Shown here: positions 11,901 through 23,518 of the stretch, piece after piece
How positions within the stretch are numbered: the stretch's first letter is position 1
Layout: each line of letters starts with the position of its first letter
Assembly: GCA_038503075.1 (NCBI GenBank)
Contig: JBCAML010000020.1
Coordinates: 124,001 to 188,000, forward strand
Source: Gyromitra esculenta
Taxonomy: Eukaryota; Ascomycota; Pezizomycetes; Pezizales; Discinaceae
DNA: 64,000 nucleotides
Direction: 5' to 3'
Notes under the pieces: model-generated
Databases searched by the model: none
Told to the model about the DNA's origin: nothing
Seen by the model: only the letters and a program-made list of their open reading frames with translations
Program-made: the position numbers and the translations under genes

Positions 11901-14900
11901 TACAACAAACAGATGGACCCGACCCCGATCCTGGAGTACGTCGCACGCCAGCTGAAACGGAATATCAGTGTCGATCTCATTGTTTTGCAGCAGCTGATAC
12001 AGTCTATGGCGGGGATCAACCCAGAAATTAATCTCAACGATGCGCAGCTACAGGGACTTGCGGGAGGAGAAGTCCTCAGAAAGCAAATTTTGAAGGCGTT
12101 TAGGGATAGTAGAGCGGAGGATACGCCAGATACGATGAAGACGCTTACTTCCACGCTTACGAAGTCCGGATTGGCGACGCAGCTGCTGATATTGATCGCG
12201 CAAGAGAGACAGACGTGTGTGTTCCGTCTTGACGAGGATGGAGCGCCGCTGAAGGTACTTGGGAATTTGTTCGACGAGATCCATGTGGTATTGAGTCAGT
12301 ACATCGATCTGCTAAATACTGGGCTGTCGGCGGAGAAATACGAAGAAATTGTCCCGAGCATTGGTCGACTGTGTTTGGAATTTGGACTTGAGCCTGCAGT
12401 GGCTTGGTGGATTGCGCGGAATGCAGTAAAGAGCAAAATGAGGCGTGTTGAGGCTGAGTCACCAGAGAGTGTAGACGATGTTGACATGAAAGATGCAGAT
12501 ACCGAGTTGGTGGAGGAGAAGAAGACACCATGGAATCCAGTGCTGGAGAGAATTATGGAGGAGGTACGGCCGATACTACCAGAGGGGGTGTGGCAGAAGT
12601 TCTCGTTGAGCTTTTATGTCACGTTTTGGCAGTTGAGCATCTACGATATTCACGTACCGATGGAAGCGTATCAGCATGAGACTACGCGGTTGAATGCGGC
12701 AATAAGGGCGCTGGATAGCGATCGAAGCGATATGAGTATATCTGGTCGGCAGAAGACACGAGAACGCCGTGAGGAGATGATGGCGACACATTCGAAGTTG
12801 AGCGCTGAGTTGAAGCTACATATCCGGGACCACAATTTTGCTCGGAGACGGTTAGTGGCTGAGAAAGATCATTGGTTCGCTGACACGCACTACGATCAAC
12901 GTGAGGTGACGAACGCATTTATTCAGCACTGTCTTCTCCCGCGTATCCTACTCTCTCCTAATGACGCTTCCTTTTGTTCCCGTTTTATCAAGGATTTGCA
13001 TAAAATGGGTACCCCTAAATTCCACACGATCGGCATTTACGACGCTATCTTCGGAAAGTCTCTTGGCACTACTATCTTCATTCTTACTCAACGTGAAGCT
13101 GAGAACTACGGCCGCTTTCTCAAAGAAATTCTGACGGATCTCCACGCCTGGCATGCGGATCGTTCGCTATACGAGGCTGCAGCTCTCGGAAAGGGTCTAT
13201 GCGGATTTAACGTTAAGGGTAGTCCGTTCGACTGGGAGGACTTCCGGAAGATTTTGTACAAATGGCATAAAACGCTGCATAATGCTGTCAAGAACTGTTT
13301 GAGCAGTAAGGAGTACATGCATATCCGTAACACAGTGGTGATACTGAAGCATGTGCATGCGTTTTTCCCGGCTGTGGATTGGATCGGAAGGACAGTCGTG
13401 GAGAAAGTTGAGGAATTGGGGAGGGTAGAGAAGAGGGAGGATTTGAAGATTGCTGCTGTGACGTTGTTGGGGCTGCTGAAGAAGCGCGAAGGAGAATGGG
13501 TTCTCGTTGCAGGATTCCAGAAGGTATGTGTTGGACTGAGCACGGGTTGATTTGCGTTGCTGCCTAGTTACCGGGACTGCTTGAGAACTTTCCTATCGAT
13601 CAGCTTTACGGGGCTACGAAGTTGGGTATGATTGGTAGATTTTGTTTGAGGGAGAGTTTCGGTAACTAGGCGGCGGGCGCTACAATGGGCGGTACGGAGG
13701 CACGACGCGAGCTAACTGGTACGTTGTTTAGGGTGCTAAGAGTGAGGTTCTTACCCCAGCCGCCTCGGCAAGTGCAAAGCCGAGTCCCACGCCAACAGGT
13801 ACGCCCGTAAATGATTCGAATAAGAGTCCAGGACAGAAAACGATTCCGGCTGCTGAGTATATATCCCCTTCGCCAAGCTCTCCTCGAGGTTTGGGCCACG
13901 AAAAAGCTGATCTGAGCTCTAGTGGGTCTCTGACACTACCGGCAAAACCGGACGCCGAGAAAGAAGACGGCGAAATTGATGATAGTTCTAAAGGGAGGGA
14001 TGCGAAGAGAGCTGCGCCAGTGCCACAAACTCAAGATGCGTCGAAGAATGTCGATACGAGACGGGTCGCAAACTTACCGCAGAGACCGGGGCCAATTCCA
14101 CCCCCGCTTAGGCGACAGTCGTCAAGAGAGCCACCGCGGCCGCAGCAGCAACCACAGCAGATGGCTGGCGAGCCAATGCGCGCAAATACTCCACGGCGGG
14201 ACGAGAACATGCCTATTCGGGCATCAGCAGATCTAGTTATGAGGTCGAATACCGCCCGGAATACGGGGGTGATTTTGCAGCAGCAGCCAGGACGGCCCCA
14301 ACCCCAGCACCAACTCCCGGATCGGCCACAGGCCCAGCAACCACAGCACGGGCGTGTTGATGGTCGTAACGATCCCAGGGATTCGGTTCGTGACTCACGG
14401 CAACAAGTCGAGGTTAGGGGACGGCAGAGTAATGAGAGGCTACCCGAGAGGCCAGGGCCGCAAGAACGCCGCGTGCCGAGCCCAAGGAGAGATGGAGGGA
14501 GAGATACTCATAGGCGCGATATAGAGCGCCCGAGGGGTGGGAGGGATGAGGCGTTTCAAAGACCGGCATTGCCGGGTCGTGATGATCGTGGGCAGCGAGC
14601 GCCAGATAGGAAGGAGCTAGATATCGTGCGGACCGATGGGACCCCACAGAGACAGAATCAGCCCCCACAGCAGACACCGCCTTCGCGGAATGATTCAAGA
14701 GTTCCGACACCTGATTTGGATAGAATGTGGAGGGGAGATAGAATGGATGATCGTTCGAGAAGACATGAGCAGATGCGTCAAGGCGAGCCTATGATTGTAG
14801 ACAGGCTCGAGCATCAAGAACGTCGAATCGTTCTTGAGAGGAGACAGTCCGACCAGGGTATGCCCCGTCCTCAAGAGGAGTTACACCTCCAACGTCCTCC

Positions 14901-16602
14901 CGCGGGGCCTAGAGCAGACGTCGAGCGGGACCGCCGGAATCGTCAGCAAGTTGAATCGACAGGTCAGTCAGAGAGGGATACACGCGATCTCTTTCCGGGT
15001 GCCCCGATTCGTGCCCCATCCGGCCCGTCGATTCAGGATCATCGTGACCAGCAACGCCATGTCACTGCACAGCCGCATCATCAAGATCCGAATCATGGTC
15101 GACTAAATCCGCCAGATTCGATAATTCCTAAAGGACCACGGGAACGGAATCCACCGCACGGACCAAGGGGTGGTGGGCCACCTAGAATTTCAACAGGGCA
15201 GCCTCTTGTAGTTAGTGGTGCTGTACGGATGCCAACTACACCGATCGGCGGGGGTCCGCCACCCTTACCAAGCCCAGGGGAGAGAGACGGTAAGAGTATG
15301 GGCGTGTTGCTGGAGAAGGAGCAAAAGCAGAGCTTGTCGGCGCCAAGCACGCCTGGTGTTGATACAGCAGGTATCCATCCTGACCGGCTAAGAGCCATGG
15401 GTGTGGGAGAAGGGCCGAAACAAGGAACTTCAAGTGCGAATGCGACACCGAGAGGTGAGTCGAGGCAGGAAGCGAGGGAGGCGAGAGAGAGAGAAATACG
15501 GCAGGATCGGCAGCCGCAGACGGAGCGTGGACAGCAGTCATTACCAGTGCACCCGAGCCGGATGCAGTCCATTCAAGGGCCATTGCCTAATATTTCTGGA
15601 CCACCCTCTGGGCCTAGAGCTGGTGGTCCCGGTCCTGGTATAGTGGATAATTTAATACTACCTGTTACTGTGCCAACTAAACAAGGTTCTCCACCTACTG
15701 GACCTGCTACTTCTCGTGCAGATAGAGGAGATGAAGCACATCACCAACGACGTCGTATGCAGGCGATGCAGAATCTCCTCGGCCAAGCTGGCGATACTGC
15801 TGCCCCACAAGGTAGCGCTATTCGTGGTCGTGCCCGTCGTGGCAATGGCACCACCGGCAACGGGTCTACCAGTGGTCGCGAACAAGCAGGTCGAGTGTCT
15901 CTTGGTACTGTCGATCCGGCTGGCGGAGGCGGTTCGGGGAGACGTGCAATCCTCACGGTCGACGGGCGGCGCGCAAGTACCAGTATCATCACCATTGAAC
16001 CTCCAGTTCCTAGTCCAAGAGGAAGTCTTTCCGGTCATGGTAGTACCGAGGAGCGCGGTGGTAGCGAGCAAGGCAGTCGCAGCGGACGTCATGGTCGCGA
16101 TCGAGACGGACGTGAAGGACGTAGTGAGAGGGATCGTGATACAAGAGAGCGAGACAGGGAACGAGAGCGAGATCGCGAACGCGAACGCGATAGGGATCGG
16201 GATGTTCTCCGTGATCGTGACGTTCTTAGAGACCGTGACCGCGAACGGGAAACGAGAGAACGCCATCCAGATCGCGAGCGTGAGAGAGGAGGGCTTGAGC
16301 GGGAGCGAGATCGTGAGAGAGAGCGAGTGGAACGTGAGCGTGTTGAGTCTCGAAGGGGAAGCGAACGTGGTGGATCTTCAACGGATCGGAAGGATCGTGA
16401 GCGTGGGGAGAGGGAGCCGAGAGGTGCAGAACGTGATAGAGGTGACCGGGAACGTGATGTGAGGGGGGAGCGAGAGCGCGAGAGGGATCGTGATAGAAGA
16501 GATCGGAAACATGGGCGTGAGGAAACAGGGGCGCGTGGAGAGGGTGGGAGGAAAGAGGAGCCAAAGAGGCGGAGAAGAGGTGGTGGTGTTGATTGGACGT
16601 GA
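8953..16602 (+). CDS. THO2: THO complex subunit 2 (THO2/THOC2 family), nuclear mRNA export
   Basis: Exons 8953-11576, 11637-11701, 11866-13523, 13568-13625, 13760-16602; introns of 60, 164, 44 and 134 bp; 2415 codons, frame consistent throughout. THO2 is the scaffold of the THO/TREX complex, which couples transcription elongation to mRNP packaging and export in the nucleus. Seen in order: a low-complexity N-tip with Gly/Gln runs (residues 46-65) and 14 glutamines (79-92); the conserved helical THOC2 N-terminal region (about 115-880); the junction segment SLAHFCGKIYTRYNKQMDP; LIVLQQLIQSMAGINPE; the Tho2 core around WQKFSLSFYVTFWQL (about 1135-1440); then a disordered tail of nearly 950 residues that is Pro/Gln-rich and ends in Arg/Glu/Asp repeats (about 2240-2415), expected to bind RNA. 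The second intron contains a tempting inner CAG, but using it hits a stop. For the last intron the acceptor at 13759 keeps the frame; the acceptor at 13669 does not. Confidence 0.95.
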
Positions 16603-18206
16603 TTGTTGTATGATTACGAGTTTCTTCGTGTATAGCTCTTTTTATTCTTGAGCCGTTGTTTGCGAGTGCCTAAGGTTAGTGATTTGGGCGGGAAGTTGAT
16701 ATTTTTCCTTTTTGTTTTTCCTATCTTATGTTTTTCGGGGATCTTTTTTTTCATTCGAATATCTACCTGTATTTGTTTTGGTGGAGGGATGAGGTTAGAG
16801 GATGAAGGGTGAAGGTAATATGAAGGGTTAAAGTTAGGTAGAAAGTTAGTGGTGCGGAAATCTTTTGAATACGGTTACGAGTGTTGGTCCGATATGATGC
16901 CTGGTATTTGAATAATGAGCAGGGTAGAGAGCTGAAGTAGGAGAGCCGGCAGTGGGATATTTATATATTCGTATTATTACAAATACCCCTAGGGTTTGAG
17001 TCGATGAGGTTCATGGAGTTTCTCGAAATATGTTCTAAATCGCCACCAAAGTGTGATGGTAGAAGCCTATTTGGGGATTATAATAGGAAGTTACTCATTG
17101 ATGGAATGGTGGCTTATATTGGATACCTCAGATGACTGTAAATGATTACAAATATTACTCCAAATATGGGTGGCGATTCTGTGTGGGGCAGGGTTTGTAT
17201 ACGAGTGATTGACTGTGAATATTGCTTCGATTCGGGGGGGTTTGAGTCATTGACCGTTTAGTAGCATAGTAATAAATGCTAGCGCTGTTTGCATTAATTA
17301 GTGTCATATTGAGGAGTGACGATGTAGGTGGGTTGTAGCGGATTATAAATTGGGGTAGTGTAGTTTTTGTAGCTAGTAGCGGGGGGGGAGGGCGCGTTAA
17401 CCATGGGCGCGGATAGACATAGTTTTAGCGAGTTATGGGTTTGAAATCCCCCGAATGGGATCAAGGATGGGAAGAATGTATGTGGATATTTATTCGAGTG
17501 ATATTTTATGGTGTATATTATCGAGAGTGGGGTCGAACGGCTGGCGTAAAGAAAGAGATCGCGTGTGGATGCGTGTCGCAGGGGTTTTCGTGTTTGGAAG
17601 TGTCTTGGCGAAAATTATTTTTTGCGGATAGGATTATTGCGAAGTTAAGATATTGCCTTGAACTAAAGCCTGTCTCGCCCGTTGCGTAATTGGAGACGAT
17701 ATGGTTCGTTGTTCTACGTGTTTCTCGGAGTCGTTGCTAGCACTTGTAGATATGGATTAGGGCAATATCCTTGGCGTAAATCCGCGTGCGAAAGTCTATG
17801 GTGGCTGGGGAATTGGTTTTTGTTTATGTGCATAGGGGTTTATTTGACTGTGCAGTGTTAAGGGCTTGCTTTTGCTTAGTTTTTTTTCTTTTGCTCATTG
17901 CTTGCTTTTGCTATGTCCATTAAGAATTTAGACTGCCGGCTTTAACGCGGTACTGGCTTCCAATAGTGACATTTCGGGCTGCAATGGATATGATTTTCCA
18001 ATTCGAAGAAATTCCCTGGAAATCGTCACTTGTATCCGTGTAATTGGTATTAAGAAATAGATGTATTATACCAAATTATTCCCTAAGATCCCAAACACAA
18101 CTGGTGCGCAACTTACAAGAAATTCCACAAAAAAAAAAAAAAAACCTCATCCCCCATCTCTCGGCCTTCCAAAAACGCCCACCCCTTAATTCCTTGAAGC
18201 AGCACA
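16603..18206. other. THO2 3' flank and intergenic
   Basis: No supported gene. GT-rich plus strand after the THO2 stop probably includes its 3' UTR. An A-run of 16 lies at about 18130-18145. Confidence 0.5.
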
Positions 18207-18653
18207 TCAATACCGTTTCCGCTGTCCAACTTTCTTCCCCTTCTTCGTCGTTTTCTTCTTCGGTGCCCTCTCCTCTTCCGTATCTTCATATTCCAACTCC
18301 TCAACCGTAAAACTAATACCTAACCATTCCTGCACCTCTGCAACCGCCAGAACGCCCTCCCAATTCCACGACGTGAGTAGTTCGTCCTCCAAGTCCCATT
18401 TTGTCAAGGGTTCAAGGTCCCCAAGAGATGGTCTGGTCGTGGCGTAAAATTCGGATATACCGAGTCCGCGGCGTTCTAGGGAGAAGGCCTTTTCCACGTA
18501 TGTTACGAACTCGTCCCAGGTTTCAATCGTATCGAAGATATTTGTAAGGCCGGTTACAGTTTGGTAGTCTGTGTATTCGCGGGGTGGAGATGTCCATTTA
18601 AGGGCTAGTGCTACTCTGCGTGGTTTTAGGAGAGGGGTGTCGTTAGAATCCAT
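18207..18653 (-). CDS. Hypothetical protein, 148 aa, acidic middle and lysine-rich tail
   Basis: Single uninterrupted ORF that looks coding: mixed globular composition (WDEFVTYVEKAFSLERRG, WNWEGVLAVAEVQEWLG), then an acidic run (VEELEYEDTEEERAP) and a terminal basic run of Lys/Arg resembling a nuclear localisation signal. No signal peptide or membrane span. No family recognised. It converges with THO2, separated by 1.6 kb. The ATG at 18653 is the first in frame. The plus-strand ORF at 18044-18310 is its shadow. Function unknown; that it is a gene is likely. Confidence 0.6.
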   Translation of the reverse strand: MDSNDTPLLKPRRVALALKWTSPPREYTDYQTVTGLTNIFDTIETWDEFVTYVEKAFSLERRGLGISEFYATTRPSLGDLEPLTKWDLEDELLTSWNWEGVLAVAEVQEWLGISFTVEELEYEDTEEERAPKKKTTKKGKKVGQRKRY

Positions 18654-19930
18654 GGTGTACGATGCTCGGTGAGGACAAGGATACGTGAGTACTAGTAAAT
18701 GTGTTTGATCTTGGGGTTGTTGATGCTGGAGTAGGTGAAGGACGGAAGCGTGCGTTGGCCTTGGGTGGGATTAAGTAATGTCTCGATCTGTGCAACGTCG
18801 TACAGCGAGTGATAGGCCGCGGAGTTATTTGTTTCATAAAACTATGTTGAAATTTTACTATCCAAGTGTTCCTAATAGCACCATTCGCTGAAGAGCGAGT
18901 TTAGTATTGAAGTATATCCGCTCCGTGTTATTATCCTACGGGTTGAGCCCAAACTTGAACCAACCTCCGAAACCCTAGTCCAAGTGACATATTGGTACTA
19001 GAGCCTGGATATGTGTTTTATATTTTTCTTTTCAGATTACTTACTTAACTTTCCGGGATAATAGTAAGCCCTGGGAACAGTTTGTCTCAAGACCCCATAA
19101 TGTATTGATCTCCGTCTAATCCTTCATCTATCCTTACTTCTCACCACCTTCGCGCATATACTGACGTTACCATCCTTTCGGTCATTCGTTTGAGGATACA
19201 GTAGTATATCATCACTCGTCGAAAAACGATACAGAGTGTTGAATATCTGCAGTAGGGACGCCTGGAAAGATAATATTATTTGGGACATATCAATCTCGGC
19301 TACGATGAACAGCCCACTCCTAATCACCAATTGAACTAGATTGTTAAAGGTATCTGAATGTTGATACAAGGTTTTATAGTTTAGTGGTAAGTGCACAACC
19401 TGCAGAGAGTATCCTCTGGGTTAAATAAAGTTCAGCTCTTTGTTTTAAGAGCCGCGATGTCGCCCGAGATTCCCATCCACCTTTAGGATAGGACATTTAG
19501 CAAAAACAAGAAAGCACGATATTAGAATATTTGTTCTCGATCTCATGGGGTTGGCACAAAGTGTAAGCCCAATATCAAAACAGGATCACTGACAATCACT
19601 CGGAAGTACCTACGGAGTAGATTCGATAAATCAGTAAAAGCAACCCAATATTGGAATTTGCTGGCTTAAACAAAGCGAGAGTAACTAAATATGGCAGAAT
19701 CTATAGGACGAACGTACGAAGGGCCCATATTTAAGACCGAAACAGCGCTTGGCAAGAATGTCACTCGCATGTCTCAAGAAATCCTCCCACCACCCCACCA
19801 CTCCCCACCCCCCACTCCACCCACCATTGCCTTTTCTGCCTTCTCTTTGACCATTGTCAACATCATTATCCCTACCATCGCTAAATAAACTAAGCGTCCA
19901 TACTCAAACCTACCCTTTACTCGAACCATC
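18654..19930. other. Intergenic, no gene recognised
   Basis: Short ORFs only. A tRNA A-box-like string (TAGTTTAGTGGTAAG) at about 19376 has no matching B-box or clover-leaf. Confidence 0.5.
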
Positions 19931-20899
19931 ATGCCACTTCTAGGCCTCCCAAATGAGCTCCTCCGTCCGATCGCGAATTCTCTCTCGGAGCAGGACATAT
20001 TCTCACTCACCCTGACAAACAAACTCCTCGCAGCGATATTCACACCTGTCCTCAATGCTATTGGGAAAGAGGACCATGAAGGGCTGCCCGGGATTCACTG
20101 GGCAATAAAGCAAGGTCACCTAACGCTTGTCCGTATCCTGCTCGACGAGGGCGTCTCGGTAGAGGGAATGAAACTAAAAGCATGTACTCCGCTCATGTCA
20201 GCTGCAGAGAACGGCCAAAAAGACATCGCCAGACTTCTGTTACAGAGAGGTGCTTCTATCGATGCCCGAGACGACGACGGTAGTACGGCGCTCATCTTTG
20301 CTACTCGTAGTGGGAAAATCGCAGTTTGCAAGCTTCTGCTCGAATATGGAGCGACTGACGACTCTACTGAGTTCTCCCGAAGTCATGGCTTCCGGCCGCA
20401 ATCTTCCGCGCTCCATTGGGCTGTGTCTACATCGTATCCGAACGAGGGATTGATTGATTTGATGTTGAAGAAGGGCGCAAACCTCAATGATAGAGACTGT
20501 ATGGGGGCAACTATCCTTCATCGAGCTGCGGTGTTCCAGAATTACGATGTGGTTAAGTTAATCCTGAGACGGGGCATTGACGTGAATGCTCAGGACCATC
20601 AGAGGAACACAGCACTGCACAGGGCTGTTTGGGACAGCAAATTGGTGAAATTGCTTATCGAATACGGTGCGAATACGGAGATCCAAAATTCATACGGGGA
20701 AACGGTGCTTCGCATGGCCGTATTTGGCCGGCAAGAATCCACAGTTCGGGTTTTAATCGATGCCGGAGCAGACGTGAATGATACGGACCCATCTGGTAAC
20801 ACCCTAGTTGGTCTGGCGAGTAGCTATGGGCCCGATAGCATCTTGGAGATGTTAGAAGATGCGGTGCACTCGAAAAAAGTACCTGAAAATTCACCTTGA
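19931..20899 (+). CDS. F-box/ankyrin-repeat protein, 322 aa
   Basis: Intact single-exon gene. Residues about 3-40 (LGLPNELLRPIANSLSEQD...) form an F-box, the Skp1-binding element of SCF ubiquitin ligases. From about residue 50 to 310 there are about eight ankyrin repeats, recognisable by cores such as CTPLMSAAENGQKDIARLLL, GSTALIFATRSGKIAVCKLL, NTALHRAVWDSKLVKLLIEY and GADVNDTDPSGNT. The likely role is a substrate adaptor that recruits a target for ubiquitination, in nucleus or cytosol; no target can be inferred. F-box/ankyrin genes form large, fast-changing families in filamentous ascomycetes. The start at 19931 gives the F-box right at the N-terminus, as usual. No signal peptide or membrane span. 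Compact, undamaged and adjacent to the tyrosinase gene on the same strand (439 bp apart). Confidence 0.88.
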   Translation: MPLLGLPNELLRPIANSLSEQDIFSLTLTNKLLAAIFTPVLNAIGKEDHEGLPGIHWAIKQGHLTLVRILLDEGVSVEGMKLKACTPLMSAAENGQKDIARLLLQRGASIDARDDDGSTALIFATRSGKIAVCKLLLEYGATDDSTEFSRSHGFRPQSSALHWAVSTSYPNEGLIDLMLKKGANLNDRDCMGATILHRAAVFQNYDVVKLILRRGIDVNAQDHQRNTALHRAVWDSKLVKLLIEYGANTEIQNSYGETVLRMAVFGRQESTVRVLIDAGADVNDTDPSGNTLVGLASSYGPDSILEMLEDAVHSKKVPENSP

Positions 20900-21338
20900 G
20901 GTCGCCCTTCCGACAATTGAGACACTCTCGAGACAAAACGTTAGAAAAAAGAGTTTAAGGTGGAAGGAGGGATTTCTAGAGAAACAGAAAAGAAACTGGA
21001 TTTAGTGCGAAGGCGCACACAAGAGTTGTGAATGTTATTGCTTTCAGTAAAAATCTTGGATCGCACCACTTGTTTTCCTTAGATACGCAGATACCGATGC
21101 TCTCCCACCAGCCGGGGGCTTCTTTTCTATACCGATAGTTACTAGTAGATTTCTATATTTGTTAAAAAAACTAAGAAACTGTAAAACTTTTTCTGGTACT
21201 CTTTTGTCGCCTCAAGAACCACTACAAGTAATCAAGGGGAGAACTCCCCTGCATTCCAGCGCCATCCACATATGTACTCTTTCTACCACATCAACACTTT
21301 CCTATTCTCCAGCACCAACACTTTTTAATATCAGCGCG
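20900..21338. other. Intergenic between F-box/ankyrin and tyrosinase genes
   Basis: 439 bp; presumed 3' UTR and tyrosinase promoter. An upstream in-frame ATG at 21159 would extend the tyrosinase N-terminus and bury the signal peptide, so it was not chosen. Confidence 0.5.
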
Positions 21339-22818
21339 ATGATTTACCTGCGGCGTGAGTCCGCTATTTCGATCTTTTTGCTTCTGTCGTTTTTCTTTTT
21401 CTCTTCACATTCATTAGCAGCACCGTTACCGGAGAATATCACGGTAATAGCAACAGCTGCGGCAGCTGCGGATATATTTGCAAACGCGACCTGTACTAAT
21501 CCTGTGAGGCGCAAGGAATGGTGTGTCTTCCTCTGATGATTAGAAGTTGTTATTCGAGTGAACAACTAATGTTTAAAGGCGAACGTTACTCCCGCAGGAG
21601 AAGAAAGAATATATAGACGCGGTCCTCTGCCTTCAACGAAGACCATCAGGGATGAAATCGACCATTCCAGGCGCAGTGACGCGATTCGACGATTTCCAAG
21701 GCGTGCATATACAGCATATGGAGACTGTCCATTTAAACGTGCCTTCCCCGAACTATCTTTGGTTGTTTCGAACTTTCCAGCTGAGACTCATCGGCTTGGA
21801 TCGGAGCAGGGTCAATTTCTCCCATGGCATCGATACTTTACCGCCATGTATGAGTACGCGCTTCAACAGCATTGTGGTTTCAAGGGTGCGCAGCCGTGAG
21901 TTATCCTTCATTCTGAGGGTGGCTGTGAGGCGTCCCGTAGCATTGACATGCAGTATCAAGGTACTGGGACTGGACCCTAGATGCCAAGCCAAATAGCATA
22001 TGGGTTGATTCACCGATTTTCTCTTCCGTAGACGGGTTTGGCGGTAACGGTATTTCCCCGCATAAAGCCTTTTCATCAGCCGTATAGTCATATTAAATCT
22101 TCCCACGATTCTTAGGTCCCTATGTACGATGCGAAGACCAGCCTTTCGAGGCATTCTGCGTCCCTAACGGCACGGGTGGAGGATGTGTTCCTAACGGCCC
22201 TTTCAGCAATCTAACCCTTCACCTTGGCCCAGGCCAAAATATCCAGCGGAACGACCATTGTTTGCAACGGAATTTTCATCTCCAGTTCATCCAGTATTGG
22301 TTCAGCCAGAGCGAAGTAGACGAAACCCTTGATGAGAGTAGCTATGTAAAATTTTGGAGAAGGCTAGAGGGAATGTTTGAAGTGCAGCGAATAGGACTGC
22401 ACGGAGCGGGACATCTTGGTGTTGGTGGTTAGTCTAAGCTGATTCTTTCTAGTGAATTGTTTTCCACCTTCCCGTGCTAATTAGGATGAAGGTACTTTGT
22501 CGGATGTTTATTCATCTCCTGGAGGTAGCAACCACTGGTACCCCTAAGACTTCTGCCCTAACCACCCACTAACTTTCTTTTCCGACAGACCCACTCTTCT
22601 ACCTCCACCATGCAAACCTCGACCGCATATGGTGGCAATGGCAGCAACAAAATCCTACCGAGCGATTAACGGACATATCGGGTCCGGACTCGCAAGGCCC
22701 CCAAGCAAAGAACGTCACGCTCCAGTACGAAATTGATATGGGAAAGCTGGCTTTGAAAGTGAAGATTTCAGACGTAATGCATATTAGCCGGAGAGCATTG
22801 TGTTATGACTATGTGTGA
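21339..22818 (+). CDS. Secreted short-form tyrosinase (type-3 copper phenol oxidase), seven exons
   Basis: Reconstructed from three reading frames: exons 21339-21520, 21579-21738, 21810-21895, 21961-22049, 22116-22427, 22492-22524, 22589-22818; 363 residues, frame consistent at each junction. Tyrosinases oxidise mono- and diphenols to quinones (melanin, cell-wall browning). Residues 1-28 are a signal peptide (long Leu/Phe core), so it is exported. CuA histidines: H104 (FDDFQGVH), H112 and H121 in QFLPWHRYF, spaced as in the CuA signature; next comes QPYWDWTLDA. CuB: H268 and H272 in GLHGAGHLGVGG and H295 in DPLFYLHHANLDR. It ends in LCYDYV, as short fungal tyrosinases do, with no C-terminal cap domain. 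No break or missing ligand seen, so probably active. The small 33-bp sixth exon restores the conserved DVYSSPGDP stretch. The acceptor at 21809 was chosen because it gives H-x4-F in CuA. Confidence 0.88.
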
Positions 22819-23518
22819 ATGTAAACTTGGTTGATGGAAGGCATAGGTTATAAAAACAATCTAATATACCGAATTTCCTAACGCCCGAACGCTTCTCATT
22901 CTGTGATATATCTGAGAGGTGAGAGTTAAGATCGTCAACGTCAGCTTGGCGATATGCTTAGAATTCGGTGGCTATAGTGAAGTTTATGATGAAAAAAGAG
23001 ATGGTCTGGTGGTAGGATTGTTCGTGCCTGCTGTCTAAATAAGCATTCTCAGCCGCACGGCAGCTTCCGTTATCTAGCGTATTTAGGCACAATCCGAAGC
23101 GATGGCGAAAAGTTGTCAAAATTCAACCATCAAGCTGGTAGAAGCGAGTATTGCTCTGGATTGAAGTAAGCCTCTTGAAAAATCTAGCAAGCAGTATCAC
23201 GTTAAATTACGTGGGCTTTGGGAAATAGATGGTCTTTGCCCTAAGAAACCGAGTTGGAACCAAGACTGTACACCCAATGATAGTAGTGGTTCTCGGATAA
23301 TGTTTAACGTTAAAATTCCTGATTCAAAATGCTAGAAGTTGAGGACAAGGCATGTGGGTTAAAGTATATTATTTTATTTTAATCCTCGAGCTTCATAGCA
23401 TAATCTTTTTTCTCGGTTATTTTAAACCCAATTTCCCTTCTCTGTAGTAATATAGCTATCATACACGCGCAATTATCCTCGGAAAACCCCCAATAGTCGT
23501 TGATCGCTCGTCCAGCTG
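22819..23518. other. Intergenic, converging gene ends
   Basis: 700 bp between the tyrosinase stop and the F-box gene stop. No gene or repeat recognised. Confidence 0.5.

Noticed and set aside
13670..13731. Extra THO2 exon after the acceptor at 13669
   Set aside because: It runs into a TAG, and escaping it would need a 13-bp intron; the 13759 acceptor keeps the frame.
19370..19430. tRNA-like A box
   Set aside because: No B box or foldable T and acceptor arms downstream.
21786..21809. Extra eight codons at the start of tyrosinase exon 3
   Set aside because: They keep the frame but break the CuA spacing; starting at 21810 gives the H-x4-F signature.
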